64,000 nt of DNA from Aidingimonas lacisalsi (GTDB taxonomy: Bacteria; Pseudomonadota; Gammaproteobacteria; Pseudomonadales; Halomonadaceae), in the NCBI RefSeq assembly GCF_008079445.1, contig NZ_VRYH01000007.1, positions 62,001 to 126,000 of the forward strand. The letters run 5' to 3'. Shown piece by piece: positions 27,201-35,249 of this stretch. Below the pieces are notes generated by a model. The model did not search any database. It was not told the origin of the DNA and was given only the letters and a program-made list of their open reading frames with translations. Each line of letters opens with the position of its first letter. Position 1 is the first letter of the stretch. The position numbers were made by a program, and so were the translations under genes.

Positions 27201-30200
27201 CGAGAATGACGCAGCGCGCAGCTTCGCGCTGAACCTGGCGCTGGCTGAAGAAGCCAGCAGCGTCGATTCCGGGCTGGATGCCACCGGTGGCGGCGACATC
27301 CGGCTCTCCATGGATGGCAGCGATGTGGTGGGCCGGGACAGCGAGAGCGAGTCCGAAGTGTTCCGCATCGAGATCGATGCCGAGACTGGTGCGGTCACCG
27401 TCACTCAGTACCAGGCCATCGACCACGGCGAGGACGACAACGATCACGATGCCGGCCTGACCATCGACACGGAGCTGCTGAGTGCCGAGCTGACCATTGA
27501 GGATAACGACGGCGACAGCGATAGCCAGAGTGTGGAGCTGGGCAGCCTGATCACCTTCGAGGACGACGGCCCGACGGCCGACTCCGATTCACAAGACATG
27601 ACAGTCGTCGTGAATGCGTTGGAAGTGGGTGGCCTAACTGCTGGATGGGCGAATGTGTCCGGTGGCAGCGGTGTCAACATCGACAACCAGCCTGCTGGGC
27701 AGGACGATGTGGTGAGCTGGGACGGTACTGGTAGCACCAGCAACTACACGTTCGATGATAATGATGATCTGACCGGTACCCAGTCGGTCTCGGTGAATTC
27801 GATGTTCGAGCTGGGTGAGTTCACTCACAATAATTTCTCGATCTCGTCAGATTCCGGTATTCATTCGGTCGATCTGAATCTGTCATTGGACATCGTTATC
27901 AATGGCTACGAGGCAACCATCGACCATACGATCAATTTCGATCACTACGAAACGCCGAACAGTGGCTCTGATCCGCGTGATATCGTGACGATTAACAATG
28001 CGAGCGCTATCGTTCCGATCGAGATCACGACCGATAGCGGTGAAACCGAAACCTACAACTTCCAGATTGTCGGTTTTCTGGATCAGAACGGTGATGAAGT
28101 TGACCAGGTAAGGACCGAGGAAGGAGCCTCCAATAGCTTCAAGTTGATGGGGCAGCTAGTTTCTTCAGATGCACCTGATGTATCCGGCCAGGTGGATTAC
28201 GGTTTTGGTGCAGACGGCCCCGCAGAAGAAGATGCGGTCGCTTGGAACGGTGGTGCCGATAATGGTAACGAGAAAACCGAGGTCCAGGGCCAGTTTGGCG
28301 TTCTGACCGTTGATGCCGACGGGAACTACACCTATCAGCTCGATCAGGCGGCCTACGATGAGTTGGCAGCGGGCGAAACGGAGGTGGACACCTTCACCTA
28401 CACCGTAACCGATGCAGACGGTGACAGCGTGGAGTCCTCGCTGGACATCAACATAACCGGTGAGGCAGCCCCGCAGAAGCCGAATCTCGTGCCTAAAGGA
28501 GAGGACGAGTCGGTTGGGCTCGAGGTCGGTGACGTTGCTACCGACCTGGGGTTGACGTTGGACGTATCCGGTTCGATGGATACCAACGTAGATGGAACCG
28601 AGAAGACTCGTTTCGAGATTGCCAAGGAGTCACTGATATCGACTATCGAGTCTTACCAGCAAATGGGAGACACGAATGTCAATCTTACTCTGTTTGGCAG
28701 CAATGCTGTAAATGTCGGATGGAAGTCAGCCTCTGATGCCGTCGATTATATTGAATCGCTGGAGCTGCATGACGGCTACAATAGTGGAGTGTATGCGTCT
28801 GGCTCTGATGTCGGTGTATACATTGGGGGGACTGACTACAAAGATGCGATAGATGAGACGGAAACGATCGACTTTGCAGGTCGCGATGCCGATCAGACCA
28901 TTGGCTATTTCCTCTCGGATGGCGAGCCCAATGAGAACGAGTGGGAGGTCAATAGCGATAACGATCAGACGATACAAGACTGGAAAGACTTCATCGATGC
29001 CAATGTCGATGAGCTGAACGTCATCGGTATCGGCTCCAATGTCTCCGACGAATACCTGGAGCACGTTCAGGTTCAGGAGGGTAAGGATCCGCTGATCGTC
29101 ACCGACGAATCGCAGCTGGAGCAAACGCTGACCAATACGGCTCAGGTCAGCGTCAGCGGTGATGTTTCGGATAACGTCAGCGGTGGCGATGGTGCCATCA
29201 GCTTCGACAGCATCACCGCATACGGTACGACCTATACCGTCGATGGCAGCAACGGCACCACAGCCTTCCCGAGCGACGGCATCCCGCTGGATGGCCAGGG
29301 CACCCTGATGTTCGATTTCAGCACCGGTGAATACACCTATAGCGCCGGGGCCACCGAGTTCGAGGAAGGGTTGACCCAGAAGCAGTTCAGCGTGTCCGCT
29401 TCCGATGAGGATGGGGATAGCACATCGTTCGATGTCAATATCGATGTGACCGCGCCCGATATGGCGGCTTCCGAGCCTCAGTTGGAGGGAGGGCTGGTAA
29501 TGCCGCCGACGATTACCACTACCTCTGAAACCGAGATGTTCAGTGATGCTGATTCCGTCACTCTTCGTGGTAACGGATCGAATTCATCTCATACCTATAA
29601 TCTTAACGGTACAGCGACTGGGTTTAGCCTGGAAATCGATGATTATAGCGTTGATGGCTTTTTCGGCTTGGGTGATGATGACGGCACCATCAAACTCTAC
29701 AAGGATGGAAACCGAGTCGGGAATACCATCGATCTGGATGATCATGGTGAAGGAACTCTTCATCATTCCGGATCCGTTGAGTTCGACACCGTGGTCGTGG
29801 AGCGCACCGATGGTCGCTTCGACATCTCCGACTTCAGCGCTGAGGTGACCAAGGAAGTCACCACCTATGAGTACGGCCTGAATTTGTCAGCCGCCTTGAC
29901 CGACACGGATGGCTCCGAAACGCTTAGCGACATCACCATTGATGGTTTGCCAAGCGGAGCGAGCGTGACTGGCACCAATAGCAGTGTCACTGAGAACAAC
30001 GATGGTACCTACTCAGTGGCTCTGGACACTAATGGCGAGCCAACGGGAGACGTGACGCTAATCTCCGGTAGCGAGCTGAGTCAGTCCCAGCAGGAGGCGA
30101 TCACCCTTTCCGTGACGTCCACGGAAAGCAACGGAGGCGATACCAATACGGTGACCGACACTCTGGACAATGTCGTCGTCGGCACGTCGTCCGATGATAC

Positions 30201-30618
30201 CCTTACGGGTACCGACGGCAACGACACCCTCTACGGTGGTGCCGGTAACGATGATCTCTATGGCGGGCTCGGCGCCGATACCTTCGCCTGGGAGCTGGGC
30301 GATGAGGGAACCGAGAATGAGCCGGCCGAGGATACCGTCAAGGACTTCAATGCTTCCGGTGAGGACGAGGGAGACAAGTTGGACTTCTCCGATCTGCTCA
30401 AGGACAGTGGTGTCGATGGGGATAGTGATAACCTGTCCGACTTCCTGCAAGCCTCATCGAATGAAGACGGCGATACCGTGCTCCATGTCAGTAGCAGTGG
30501 CAATCTGAGCCCGGATGGCGAAGGGGCCGATCAAACGGTCACACTGGATGGAGTGTCCTATAATCAGGATGTCATACAGAACATGATCGATGAGGGACAG
30601 CTGAAGATCGATCAGTAA
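24217..30618 (+). CDS. Giant RTX adhesin with LapA-type retention module
   Basis: A 2133-residue acidic surface adhesin. Order: retention module (about 1-130) with a Pro-Ala-Ala-Gly motif at 112-115, the kind of di-alanine site cut by LapG; two Ig/Calx-beta-like domains (about 185-440); a VCBS-like domain (438-555); three related repeats of the DUF5801 type (about 555-1122); a region with ELGEFTHNNFSI resembling an anchor-K domain (about 1200) and a cadherin-like end; a von Willebrand A domain with MIDAS DVSGS (about 1435-1640); further Ig-like domains; RTX nonapeptides GTDGNDTLYGGAGNDDLYGG (about 1997-2016); and a C-terminal type I secretion signal. It is compact against LapA proteins of several thousand residues. 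Base composition is patchy. Neighbours supply its exporter and its c-di-GMP-controlled protease. Confidence 0.92.
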   Translation: MTIATVISITGQAWARDEDGNLRELRAGSTLQEGETLITSDNGSVQLDFDDGLGPVRIGGGEEIAITEDLSNDATADAEDSSAQDDDIDALLAELENAEEGEGDLLEELEAPAAGAGGGGADGGGHDFVRLSRITETVDPATFSFGSVQGTEFIDAEGGDVPLADEDAESIETTLTLTPDVPDAEPGTIISTDPFSVVEGNDITLTVSTSTAPTGSPLEITLSNGAVVTIPVGETSGSAIFDSRADDFYRQGEDSDTITIVSATGGGFDEITLGEGAEISVVDDNDVTNITLSGPMPTELPTELPPEGEVPAESQPETAILEDDSSNPSGPPEEIPVSFTASVDNPPQGSDLTLTLSATFVDENGEPRTGIDQPQDPITVTIPEGATSTNFQMTLPNAPDGGGNLQLAVVDAEGGNYEATDASGAISEFFVEDSTPVILGTEDDGVDEAGLPEVGSNAGDGSHITTGSFTVGTGNDALDTLTVNGTDVTEGGTVAGEHGTLEITQGENGEYSWTYTLDGATEGDDVQDAFDLQASDSDGSVSDDVLNIDIVDDEPVVEADAAPSEGGTLQTDDAALQSESDDVSASDSIQLGAIFYTAFNETTYGADGRADSNSEVWNYSLSLKGEAGDVARTGSGDSTRTLQSGGNDVRLFQIDGEIVGSTAATDADNDGIIESQVFSLSIVGSELNLTQFQALDHTSSDSEDFASDLLSLAKDLVEVSGTVTVTDGDGDTATDSTTVDLGGLVSFSDDGPSVTADTDLDGLDGDLLTADSETRDGTGTANAHFGAVFNAAVSAGADGAGDVDWNYALQLADNVSDGADSGLTSGDAAVKLYTVDGEIIGSTADTADGVAEGNTVFSLSVDGDGQVSLEQFAALDHNASDSGDYDSDVLSLAEELVALSGTVTVTDGDGDTATDSTTVDLGGLVSFSDDGPEITTFTTRDDAELVVDESAAPDTGTDPNAGDETAPDAPEEAIGFATLAGDELFDIDVDGGADGENDAARSFALNLALAEEASSVDSGLDATGGGDIRLSMDGSDVVGRDSESESEVFRIEIDAETGAVTVTQYQAIDHGEDDNDHDAGLTIDTELLSAELTIEDNDGDSDSQSVELGSLITFEDDGPTADSDSQDMTVVVNALEVGGLTAGWANVSGGSGVNIDNQPAGQDDVVSWDGTGSTSNYTFDDNDDLTGTQSVSVNSMFELGEFTHNNFSISSDSGIHSVDLNLSLDIVINGYEATIDHTINFDHYETPNSGSDPRDIVTINNASAIVPIEITTDSGETETYNFQIVGFLDQNGDEVDQVRTEEGASNSFKLMGQLVSSDAPDVSGQVDYGFGADGPAEEDAVAWNGGADNGNEKTEVQGQFGVLTVDADGNYTYQLDQAAYDELAAGETEVDTFTYTVTDADGDSVESSLDINITGEAAPQKPNLVPKGEDESVGLEVGDVATDLGLTLDVSGSMDTNVDGTEKTRFEIAKESLISTIESYQQMGDTNVNLTLFGSNAVNVGWKSASDAVDYIESLELHDGYNSGVYASGSDVGVYIGGTDYKDAIDETETIDFAGRDADQTIGYFLSDGEPNENEWEVNSDNDQTIQDWKDFIDANVDELNVIGIGSNVSDEYLEHVQVQEGKDPLIVTDESQLEQTLTNTAQVSVSGDVSDNVSGGDGAISFDSITAYGTTYTVDGSNGTTAFPSDGIPLDGQGTLMFDFSTGEYTYSAGATEFEEGLTQKQFSVSASDEDGDSTSFDVNIDVTAPDMAASEPQLEGGLVMPPTITTTSETEMFSDADSVTLRGNGSNSSHTYNLNGTATGFSLEIDDYSVDGFFGLGDDDGTIKLYKDGNRVGNTIDLDDHGEGTLHHSGSVEFDTVVVERTDGRFDISDFSAEVTKEVTTYEYGLNLSAALTDTDGSETLSDITIDGLPSGASVTGTNSSVTENNDGTYSVALDTNGEPTGDVTLISGSELSQSQQEAITLSVTSTESNGGDTNTVTDTLDNVVVGTSSDDTLTGTDGNDTLYGGAGNDDLYGGLGADTFAWELGDEGTENEPAEDTVKDFNASGEDEGDKLDFSDLLKDSGVDGDSDNLSDFLQASSNEDGDTVLHVSSSGNLSPDGEGADQTVTLDGVSYNQDVIQNMIDEGQLKIDQ
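26372..27011 (+). repeat. 540-bp tandem repeat in the adhesin with 100 identical bases
   Basis: Bases 26372-26471 and 26912-27011 are identical and exactly 540 bases (180 codons) apart, at the ends of the first and second DUF5801-like repeats. They encode SGTVTVTDGDGDTATDSTTV and onward. Flanking repeat sequence is more diverged, which points to gene conversion or recent recombination. Confidence 0.85.
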
Positions 30619-30646
30619 GTTCTACCAGGCCTTTTGAGGCTCATGT

Positions 30647-30683
30647 GCGCCGTACCCGGTCTCGCGCTGGGTGCGGCGCTCTT
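30647..30683 (+). terminator. Possible terminator of the adhesin transcript
   Basis: GCGCCGTACCC (30647-30657) pairs with GGGTGCGGCGC (30669-30679), one G-T pair included, around an 11-base loop. The following TCTTGTA is only weakly T-rich, so termination may be partial and allow read-through into the small gene at 30721. Confidence 0.45.
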
Positions 30684-30720
30684 GTAGGATGCGGGGAAAG
30701 ACGATTTCAGGAGGCGAGGA

Positions 30721-31053
30721 ATGTTCGTCAAGCGTGATGAACAAGGGGCGATCGTGATGGTCAGCCGCGAGGCCAGTCCCGAATGTCGGGAACATGTGGC
30801 GCCGGATTCTCCCGAATTGTCGGTATTTCTGGGGCGGCAAGCGGCGCCTGTTGAACTGCAGGAACTTCAGCAATCGGATCTCGAGTTCGTCCGGGTGCTG
30901 GAAGACGTGATCGAGATATTGATGGACAAAGGCGTGATCAGCTTCACCGACTTTCCCGATGCCGCTCGAGACAAGCTGATGGCCCGCCAATCGATGCGAC
31001 GGCGAGTCAACAGCGTGGGGCTTCTGGGCGATGACGACAGTGATGTGATTTAG
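30721..31053 (+). CDS. Small conserved-looking protein between adhesin and lapD
   Basis: A 110-residue soluble protein starting MFVKRDEQGAIVMVSREASP, with a helical middle (LEFVRVLEDVIEILMDKGVI) and an acidic C-terminus. I recall similar small proteins in pseudomonads, sometimes given the misleading label tryptophan synthase beta-like; nothing here resembles a tryptophan synthase active site. AGGCGAGGA precedes the start. It is convergent with lapD and about 100 bases after the adhesin. A role in the Lap pathway is suggested only by position. Confidence 0.7.
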   Translation: MFVKRDEQGAIVMVSREASPECREHVAPDSPELSVFLGRQAAPVELQELQQSDLEFVRVLEDVIEILMDKGVISFTDFPDAARDKLMARQSMRRRVNSVGLLGDDDSDVI

Positions 31054-31105
31054 GTCGAGCCTGTCTTACCGCCGTCATCCGCCCAATGGTCAGCGGGGTC
31101 GCGAC

Positions 31106-33007
31106 TTACGTGTCACCGGCTAGCCTGATGGCCGGTCCGGTCACGCCGTCGAAGCCGATATCGAGCAGGCAGGTATGCTCGGCCTCGGTGGCGACCCCTT
31201 CCGCAATGGCCTTGATCCCGATCGAATGGCACAGCGTTGCCATGCCACGCAGTATCGATTGCTGGTCGGCGCTGGTATCCGCACCATTGACCAGCGAGGC
31301 ATCGATCTTGAGATAGATGAGCCCGATATCATGGAGTTGGGCGATCTTCGAGAATTCGGGCCCCACGTGTTCCAACCCCATGCGGCAGCCGAAGCGCTGC
31401 AGTTCGCGGCACAGCGTGCGGAAGTTTTCCATATGATTCACTGCCATGATCTCGGGCACTTCGAACCATAGCTGTGTGGCGGCTTCGGGGGCCGCTTGCA
31501 GTCGCGCCTTGAGAGCCGCGATGAAGGTGGCATCATTGGCGGCACGAGGGGACACATTGAGTGCGATGGGCGTGTTGTCCTTGGCAATGGTGTGCAGGGC
31601 GGCATCGACCACGGCAAGATCCATTTCACTGTTCAGCCCCAGGCGCGATACCCATGGCATGAACACGCCCGCGGGTTGCCAGCTATCGCGCAGCCGGAGG
31701 CGCGAAGGGGCCTCGAAGTGAAGCAGGTGTCCCTGATCGTCCAGAACCGGATAATGAGCCAGCGATATCCCTTCATGGATGGCGTGCACGAGAGCGTCGC
31801 GCCATGCTTCATGGGTATGGAACAGCACGTTTTCACGATCATCGCTGGCGAGGATGACGGCTCGGTCTCCTTGAGTTTCGGCGCGGGCCAGTTCGCCATC
31901 CAGGGAGCTCAGAACGGTGGCTCGGGTTTCATGGTGTCGATACCGGCGCAGAGCCATGGGGAGTGCGACGCGCACTGACTGATCGTCGAGCAAGGGATGG
32001 AGTCGCTCTGTCAGCCGTTGCGATACTGCCTCCAGGTCTTCCTCTTCGGGGATCAGTACGGCAAAGTCACTGCCATTCAGGCGACCCACATGGCCATTCT
32101 GGGCCACGGATCGGAGCGCGGCGGCAATCTGGGCCAGCAATTGATCCGTGGCAGGGCGGCCGAGTTGTTCGTTGAGCTCGTTGAGTCGGGATACCCTGAC
32201 CATGGCGATGATGCCGGCCGTTTGATCGTCTTCCCGTTTCAGTGCGGTCTCGAGCAAACGCATGAAATGCTCGCGGTTGGTGGCGCCGGTCGTACTGTCA
32301 TGTTGCAGGCGCCGACGCAACTGATCGAGTTTTTCGCTTTCCTGGCTGAGCATTCCGCTGACACTGGACGACAACTGGTTCATGGCCATGACGACATCGC
32401 GAAGCTCACGCGTGGCAGGCGCCTTGGAGGTGGTGAAGCGCCGCCGGCCGATTTCGCGTGCCTGATCGATGACCGCCTGCAAGGGCCGGCGAATGGTGTG
32501 CACGATCCACCATGCCAACAGCGCACTGATGATGGCGGCGATGCCAAACCAGCCGATCAGTTGCAAGGTGCTGCGCCACAGCGATCGATAGGCATAGCTG
32601 TGCTGGGTTTCGATTTCGATGGTGGCGTACTGCTGCCAGCCGTCCTGGATGACGGCTTCACCCGCGGGAATCGAAAAACGCGTCAGATCGACGAACCAGC
32701 CCGGTACCCCCTCGATGGATTCCTCGGCTTCACGGCTCTCCATGATATTGCCTTCGGGGTCACGCAACTCGATACGCCGATAATGGCCGGTATCGAATTG
32801 CGCCGCGATGAGCAGCTCCATTTCCGTTGGATCCTTGCTGAGTTGGCTCATCGAGAGGGCCAGGGCATTGGCGTTGTCGGCATTCTTGATGCGAACTTCC
32901 TGCTCGAGTGCCTGTTTCGTGGTGGTAATGCCGATGAACAGGCTACCTCCGAAGGCAATCAAGAGAATCGCCAGAATGGTTAGCCATAACTGTTTGATGA
33001 GCGACAT
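31106..33007 (-). CDS. lapD: LapD-type c-di-GMP receptor (degenerate GGDEF-EAL)
   Basis: A 633-residue inner-membrane signalling protein. An N-terminal helix, a periplasmic LapD/MoxY-type domain (about residues 25-150, including the Trp-Phe loop VPGWFVDLTRF), a second helix and HAMP linker (IIHTIRR-like region), then GGDEF and EAL domains. Both are degenerate: the cyclase motif reads LNGSDF and the EAL motif reads EAPSRLR, so it should bind c-di-GMP rather than make or break it; KIDASLV and IAEGVATEAE remain. By homology it holds LapG when c-di-GMP is high. The ATG at 33007 follows GGGAG; an earlier start at 33034 is less likely. It lies 69 bases after lapG on the same strand. Confidence 0.92.
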   Translation of the reverse strand: MSLIKQLWLTILAILLIAFGGSLFIGITTTKQALEQEVRIKNADNANALALSMSQLSKDPTEMELLIAAQFDTGHYRRIELRDPEGNIMESREAEESIEGVPGWFVDLTRFSIPAGEAVIQDGWQQYATIEIETQHSYAYRSLWRSTLQLIGWFGIAAIISALLAWWIVHTIRRPLQAVIDQAREIGRRRFTTSKAPATRELRDVVMAMNQLSSSVSGMLSQESEKLDQLRRRLQHDSTTGATNREHFMRLLETALKREDDQTAGIIAMVRVSRLNELNEQLGRPATDQLLAQIAAALRSVAQNGHVGRLNGSDFAVLIPEEEDLEAVSQRLTERLHPLLDDQSVRVALPMALRRYRHHETRATVLSSLDGELARAETQGDRAVILASDDRENVLFHTHEAWRDALVHAIHEGISLAHYPVLDDQGHLLHFEAPSRLRLRDSWQPAGVFMPWVSRLGLNSEMDLAVVDAALHTIAKDNTPIALNVSPRAANDATFIAALKARLQAAPEAATQLWFEVPEIMAVNHMENFRTLCRELQRFGCRMGLEHVGPEFSKIAQLHDIGLIYLKIDASLVNGADTSADQQSILRGMATLCHSIGIKAIAEGVATEAEHTCLLDIGFDGVTGPAIRLAGDT

Positions 33008-33076
33008 GTCAGCAATCTCCCTGCAGACCGGCAAACGGCCGTCGACGAAGTCGGTTGTTATGCGTGGCGGTGAGGG

Positions 33077-33784
33077 TCATAGAAATCCTTGTTCGGTCAT
33101 GCGAGCCAACACTCGCCGCCAGCGTGAAAGCCGCGCCACGGGGTCGGCTTTCGATGACGTGGAGCTGCCGGTCCACAGGCCTTCGCTATTGAAGCTGAAC
33201 ACCGGCTCGAGATCGGTGCGTTGGCGGGCCGGCACGATCGAGGGCTGAAGGTTATCGAGGATGCGTGGCTCGGCACTGGGAGTTTCATAGTAGCCCAGCA
33301 CCATGTGTGCGATGGTGGTGTCGCTACGACCGAGCCGCGCCTTGACATAGATCATGCGTAACGTGGCGACCGGTACCCCCAGTTGCGTCAGTGTGATGTA
33401 CTTGGCAATGGAGTAATCTTCGCAATCGCCGCGGCCTTTACCCAAGGCTTCCAATGGTGTGGCCCAGTAGTCTTTTTGGCCCCAGACATCGATATCGTCG
33501 ACCCACTCGATGCGACGATTGAAGAAATCGTTGACTTCGCGAAGTTGGGTATCCAGGTTGCGATCGGCGAGGCGGTCCAGCAGGCTGAGCCACTCATCGA
33601 TAACCTCGACGCCCGAGGCCCCATACTGGTCCCGCATGGACCGTCGCAGCTGCGCAGGATCCATGTTGCCCGCCACCGGTCCGGCGTTGATGCCGAAGGC
33701 GCCAGCAACGATCGTGCTCCCCAGCGCGGCGAGGAAGCGCCGTCGGCCGAGTCGACGGTCCTGAACGGAGTGGGAGTTGGTCAT
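33077..33784 (-). CDS. lapG: LapG-type periplasmic cysteine protease
   Basis: A 235-residue transglutaminase-like (BTLCP) protease. The N-terminus RRLGRRRFLAALGSTIVAGA is a signal sequence with a Tat-like Arg-Arg motif. The catalytic triad is visible: Cys121 in GRGDCEDYSI, His160 in TIAHMVLGYY and Asp177 in RILDNLQ. In Pseudomonas, LapG cuts the adhesin N-terminus at a di-alanine site, releasing it from the surface; a matching PAAG is present in the adhesin encoded at 24217. It is first in a lapG-lapD unit convergent with the adhesin genes. Confidence 0.93.
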   Translation of the reverse strand: MTNSHSVQDRRLGRRRFLAALGSTIVAGAFGINAGPVAGNMDPAQLRRSMRDQYGASGVEVIDEWLSLLDRLADRNLDTQLREVNDFFNRRIEWVDDIDVWGQKDYWATPLEALGKGRGDCEDYSIAKYITLTQLGVPVATLRMIYVKARLGRSDTTIAHMVLGYYETPSAEPRILDNLQPSIVPARQRTDLEPVFSFNSEGLWTGSSTSSKADPVARLSRWRRVLARMTEQGFL

Positions 33785-33849
33785 GAACGGTCTGCGCCAG
33801 AAGCGCCTGGGTACCCTGGTACGAAGTTATTTATCGTTTTCTGAGCGTT

Positions 33850-33907
33850 GTCTGAAACGGTCTGTGCGTCCTTGTCTACCTTGCCGATGCCCGTCGACAT
33901 TTCAGAC
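33850..33907. other. Inverted repeat in the lapG upstream gap
   Basis: GTCTGAAA (33850-33857) and TTTCAGAC (33900-33907) are perfect 8-bp arms 42 bases apart in the gap between the cation efflux gene and lapG. It could be paired operator half-sites or an RNA hairpin at the end of the efflux operon. Confidence 0.3.
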
Positions 33908-33926
33908 AGTGCGTCAACGTAATTTA

Positions 33927-35105
33927 TCAGCTACTACTGTTGCCTTGCCACAGCCGTAGTTGGCCGAGCCAACCTAAATCCCTGGCAGCTTCACGCAGTT
34001 CGTCTGCCATGTGCTGTAATGAATGGCCATTGACGACGAGGGTATCGGGGATATACAGGGAGAGTTCGATCTTGTCGTCGAGATAGTGCAGGCCCAGGTC
34101 GATGCGTTGCTGCCAGGCGGGTAGGTGGCCCCAACGTGCTTCCAGGGCCACCTCGACGTCATCACGAAGAGGCAGGCCGGGGCGCTGCTCGATATCCGGC
34201 ACGTCGGAATCGTCTTCGGGATCGATATGAAACGTCACGTCGGTCAGGCGCGGGAAGGCGTCATGCAGATCCCTGTGTGCCTGGTTGCCTACCTCATGCG
34301 CCTCGGAGACGGAAATGCGCGGGGACACCACGAGGTGCATGTCGAGCAGGACGCGACCACCGATCGTGCGTGTGCGCATTTCATGAACGCTATCGACGCC
34401 CGGGACGCTGGTGACGGTGTCCTGCATGCGGCGTTGCTGCTCGATGGGCAAGGCGGTATCGACCAGCTCGTGTCCCGCATCCCAGAGCAGGTCCCAGCCG
34501 ATCTTACCGACCAGCAGGCCGACGATGATGGCGGCGACGCCATCCAGCCATCCGACACCGAACTGGGCGCCCACCAGGCCGATCAGCACCACGATGCTGG
34601 AGAGGGCATCGGAGCGGGAGTGCCAGGCATTGGCTTCCAGTAGCCGAGAGCGAACACGCTTGGCGACTCGCAAGGTATAGTGAAAGATCCACTCCTTGGC
34701 GATCAAGGCGATGGCAGCGAGGATGATGGCCCACTGGCCGGGGGCGGGAATCGGTGTGCCGGCGAACAGGCGCGACAGGCTGGCCCAGGCGATACCGCCT
34801 GCCACGAAGATCAGTACGCTGCCGAGCCACAGAGTGGCCAGCGTTTCGATGCGGCCGTGTCCATAAGGATGATTGCGATCGGGTTCCTGACGGCCGAAAT
34901 GGGTGGCGATCAGCACCATGGCATCGGTGACGAGATCGGAAAACGAGTGAATGCCGTCGGCGATCAAGGCAGCCGAGCCGACCATGATGCCAGTGATGAC
35001 CTTGGCGACACCCAGTGCGGCATCGATGACTGCCCCTATCAGCGTGACCCGATGGGCTTGACGCGTGTGGGCGGGGCTGAGGTTGTGTGCACTGAGACTT
35101 CCCAT
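33927..35105 (-). CDS. Cation diffusion facilitator (divalent metal efflux)
   Basis: A 392-residue inner-membrane metal/proton antiporter of the CDF family. Six helices hold the transport-site motifs ADGIHSFSDLVTD (helix II) and HSRSDALSS (helix V); the signature GSAALIADGIHSFSD is near residue 42. The cytoplasmic domain (about 220-310) has the metal-binding ferredoxin-like fold (VDSVHEMRTRTIGG, DVTFHIDPEDD). A C-terminal extension of about 80 residues is longer than in FieF/YiiP. The Asp and His pattern suggests Zn, Fe or Mn, but specificity is not certain. Its ATG overlaps the stop of a 46-codon ORF as TGATG, so translation is probably coupled. Confidence 0.92.
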   Translation of the reverse strand: MGSLSAHNLSPAHTRQAHRVTLIGAVIDAALGVAKVITGIMVGSAALIADGIHSFSDLVTDAMVLIATHFGRQEPDRNHPYGHGRIETLATLWLGSVLIFVAGGIAWASLSRLFAGTPIPAPGQWAIILAAIALIAKEWIFHYTLRVAKRVRSRLLEANAWHSRSDALSSIVVLIGLVGAQFGVGWLDGVAAIIVGLLVGKIGWDLLWDAGHELVDTALPIEQQRRMQDTVTSVPGVDSVHEMRTRTIGGRVLLDMHLVVSPRISVSEAHEVGNQAHRDLHDAFPRLTDVTFHIDPEDDSDVPDIEQRPGLPLRDDVEVALEARWGHLPAWQQRIDLGLHYLDDKIELSLYIPDTLVVNGHSLQHMADELREAARDLGWLGQLRLWQGNSSS

Positions 35106-35245
35106 CAGAGGGGGTCCTCGATCTCGAGCTGACTGTCAGGAAGGGAGTATTCTATCCATGAAATACGGCCCTCGAAATACTTGAGTGTATTGTAAAGGTT
35201 TTCATCGTCTTCGCGAAGGCGTGCGTCATGCTGGTTGCCTGCCAC
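35105..35245 (-). CDS. Small 46-residue ORF in the rdgC operon
   Basis: An open frame from a GTG at 35245 to a TGA at 35105-35107. The middle reads ENLYNTLKYFEGRISWIEY and the end is acidic (LEIEDPL). It starts four bases after the acyltransferase stop and its TGA overlaps the ATG of the cation efflux gene, exactly the packing of a translated gene in a coupled operon. Amino-acid composition is protein-like, with amphipathic helix character, no signal peptide and no cysteine. No upstream ATG is available: the frame is closed by a TGA a few codons before. I do not recognise the family. Confidence 0.6.
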   Translation of the reverse strand: MAGNQHDARLREDDENLYNTLKYFEGRISWIEYSLPDSQLEIEDPL

Positions 35246-35249
35246 GGTG

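Noticed and set aside
24217-30618. RTX toxin
   Set aside because: The retention module, linked lapD/lapG and lack of toxin or acyltransferase domains point to an adhesin.
30721-31053. Tryptophan synthase beta subunit
   Set aside because: At 110 residues it lacks the PLP lysine region and every other tryptophan synthase motif; the label is a known type of misannotation.
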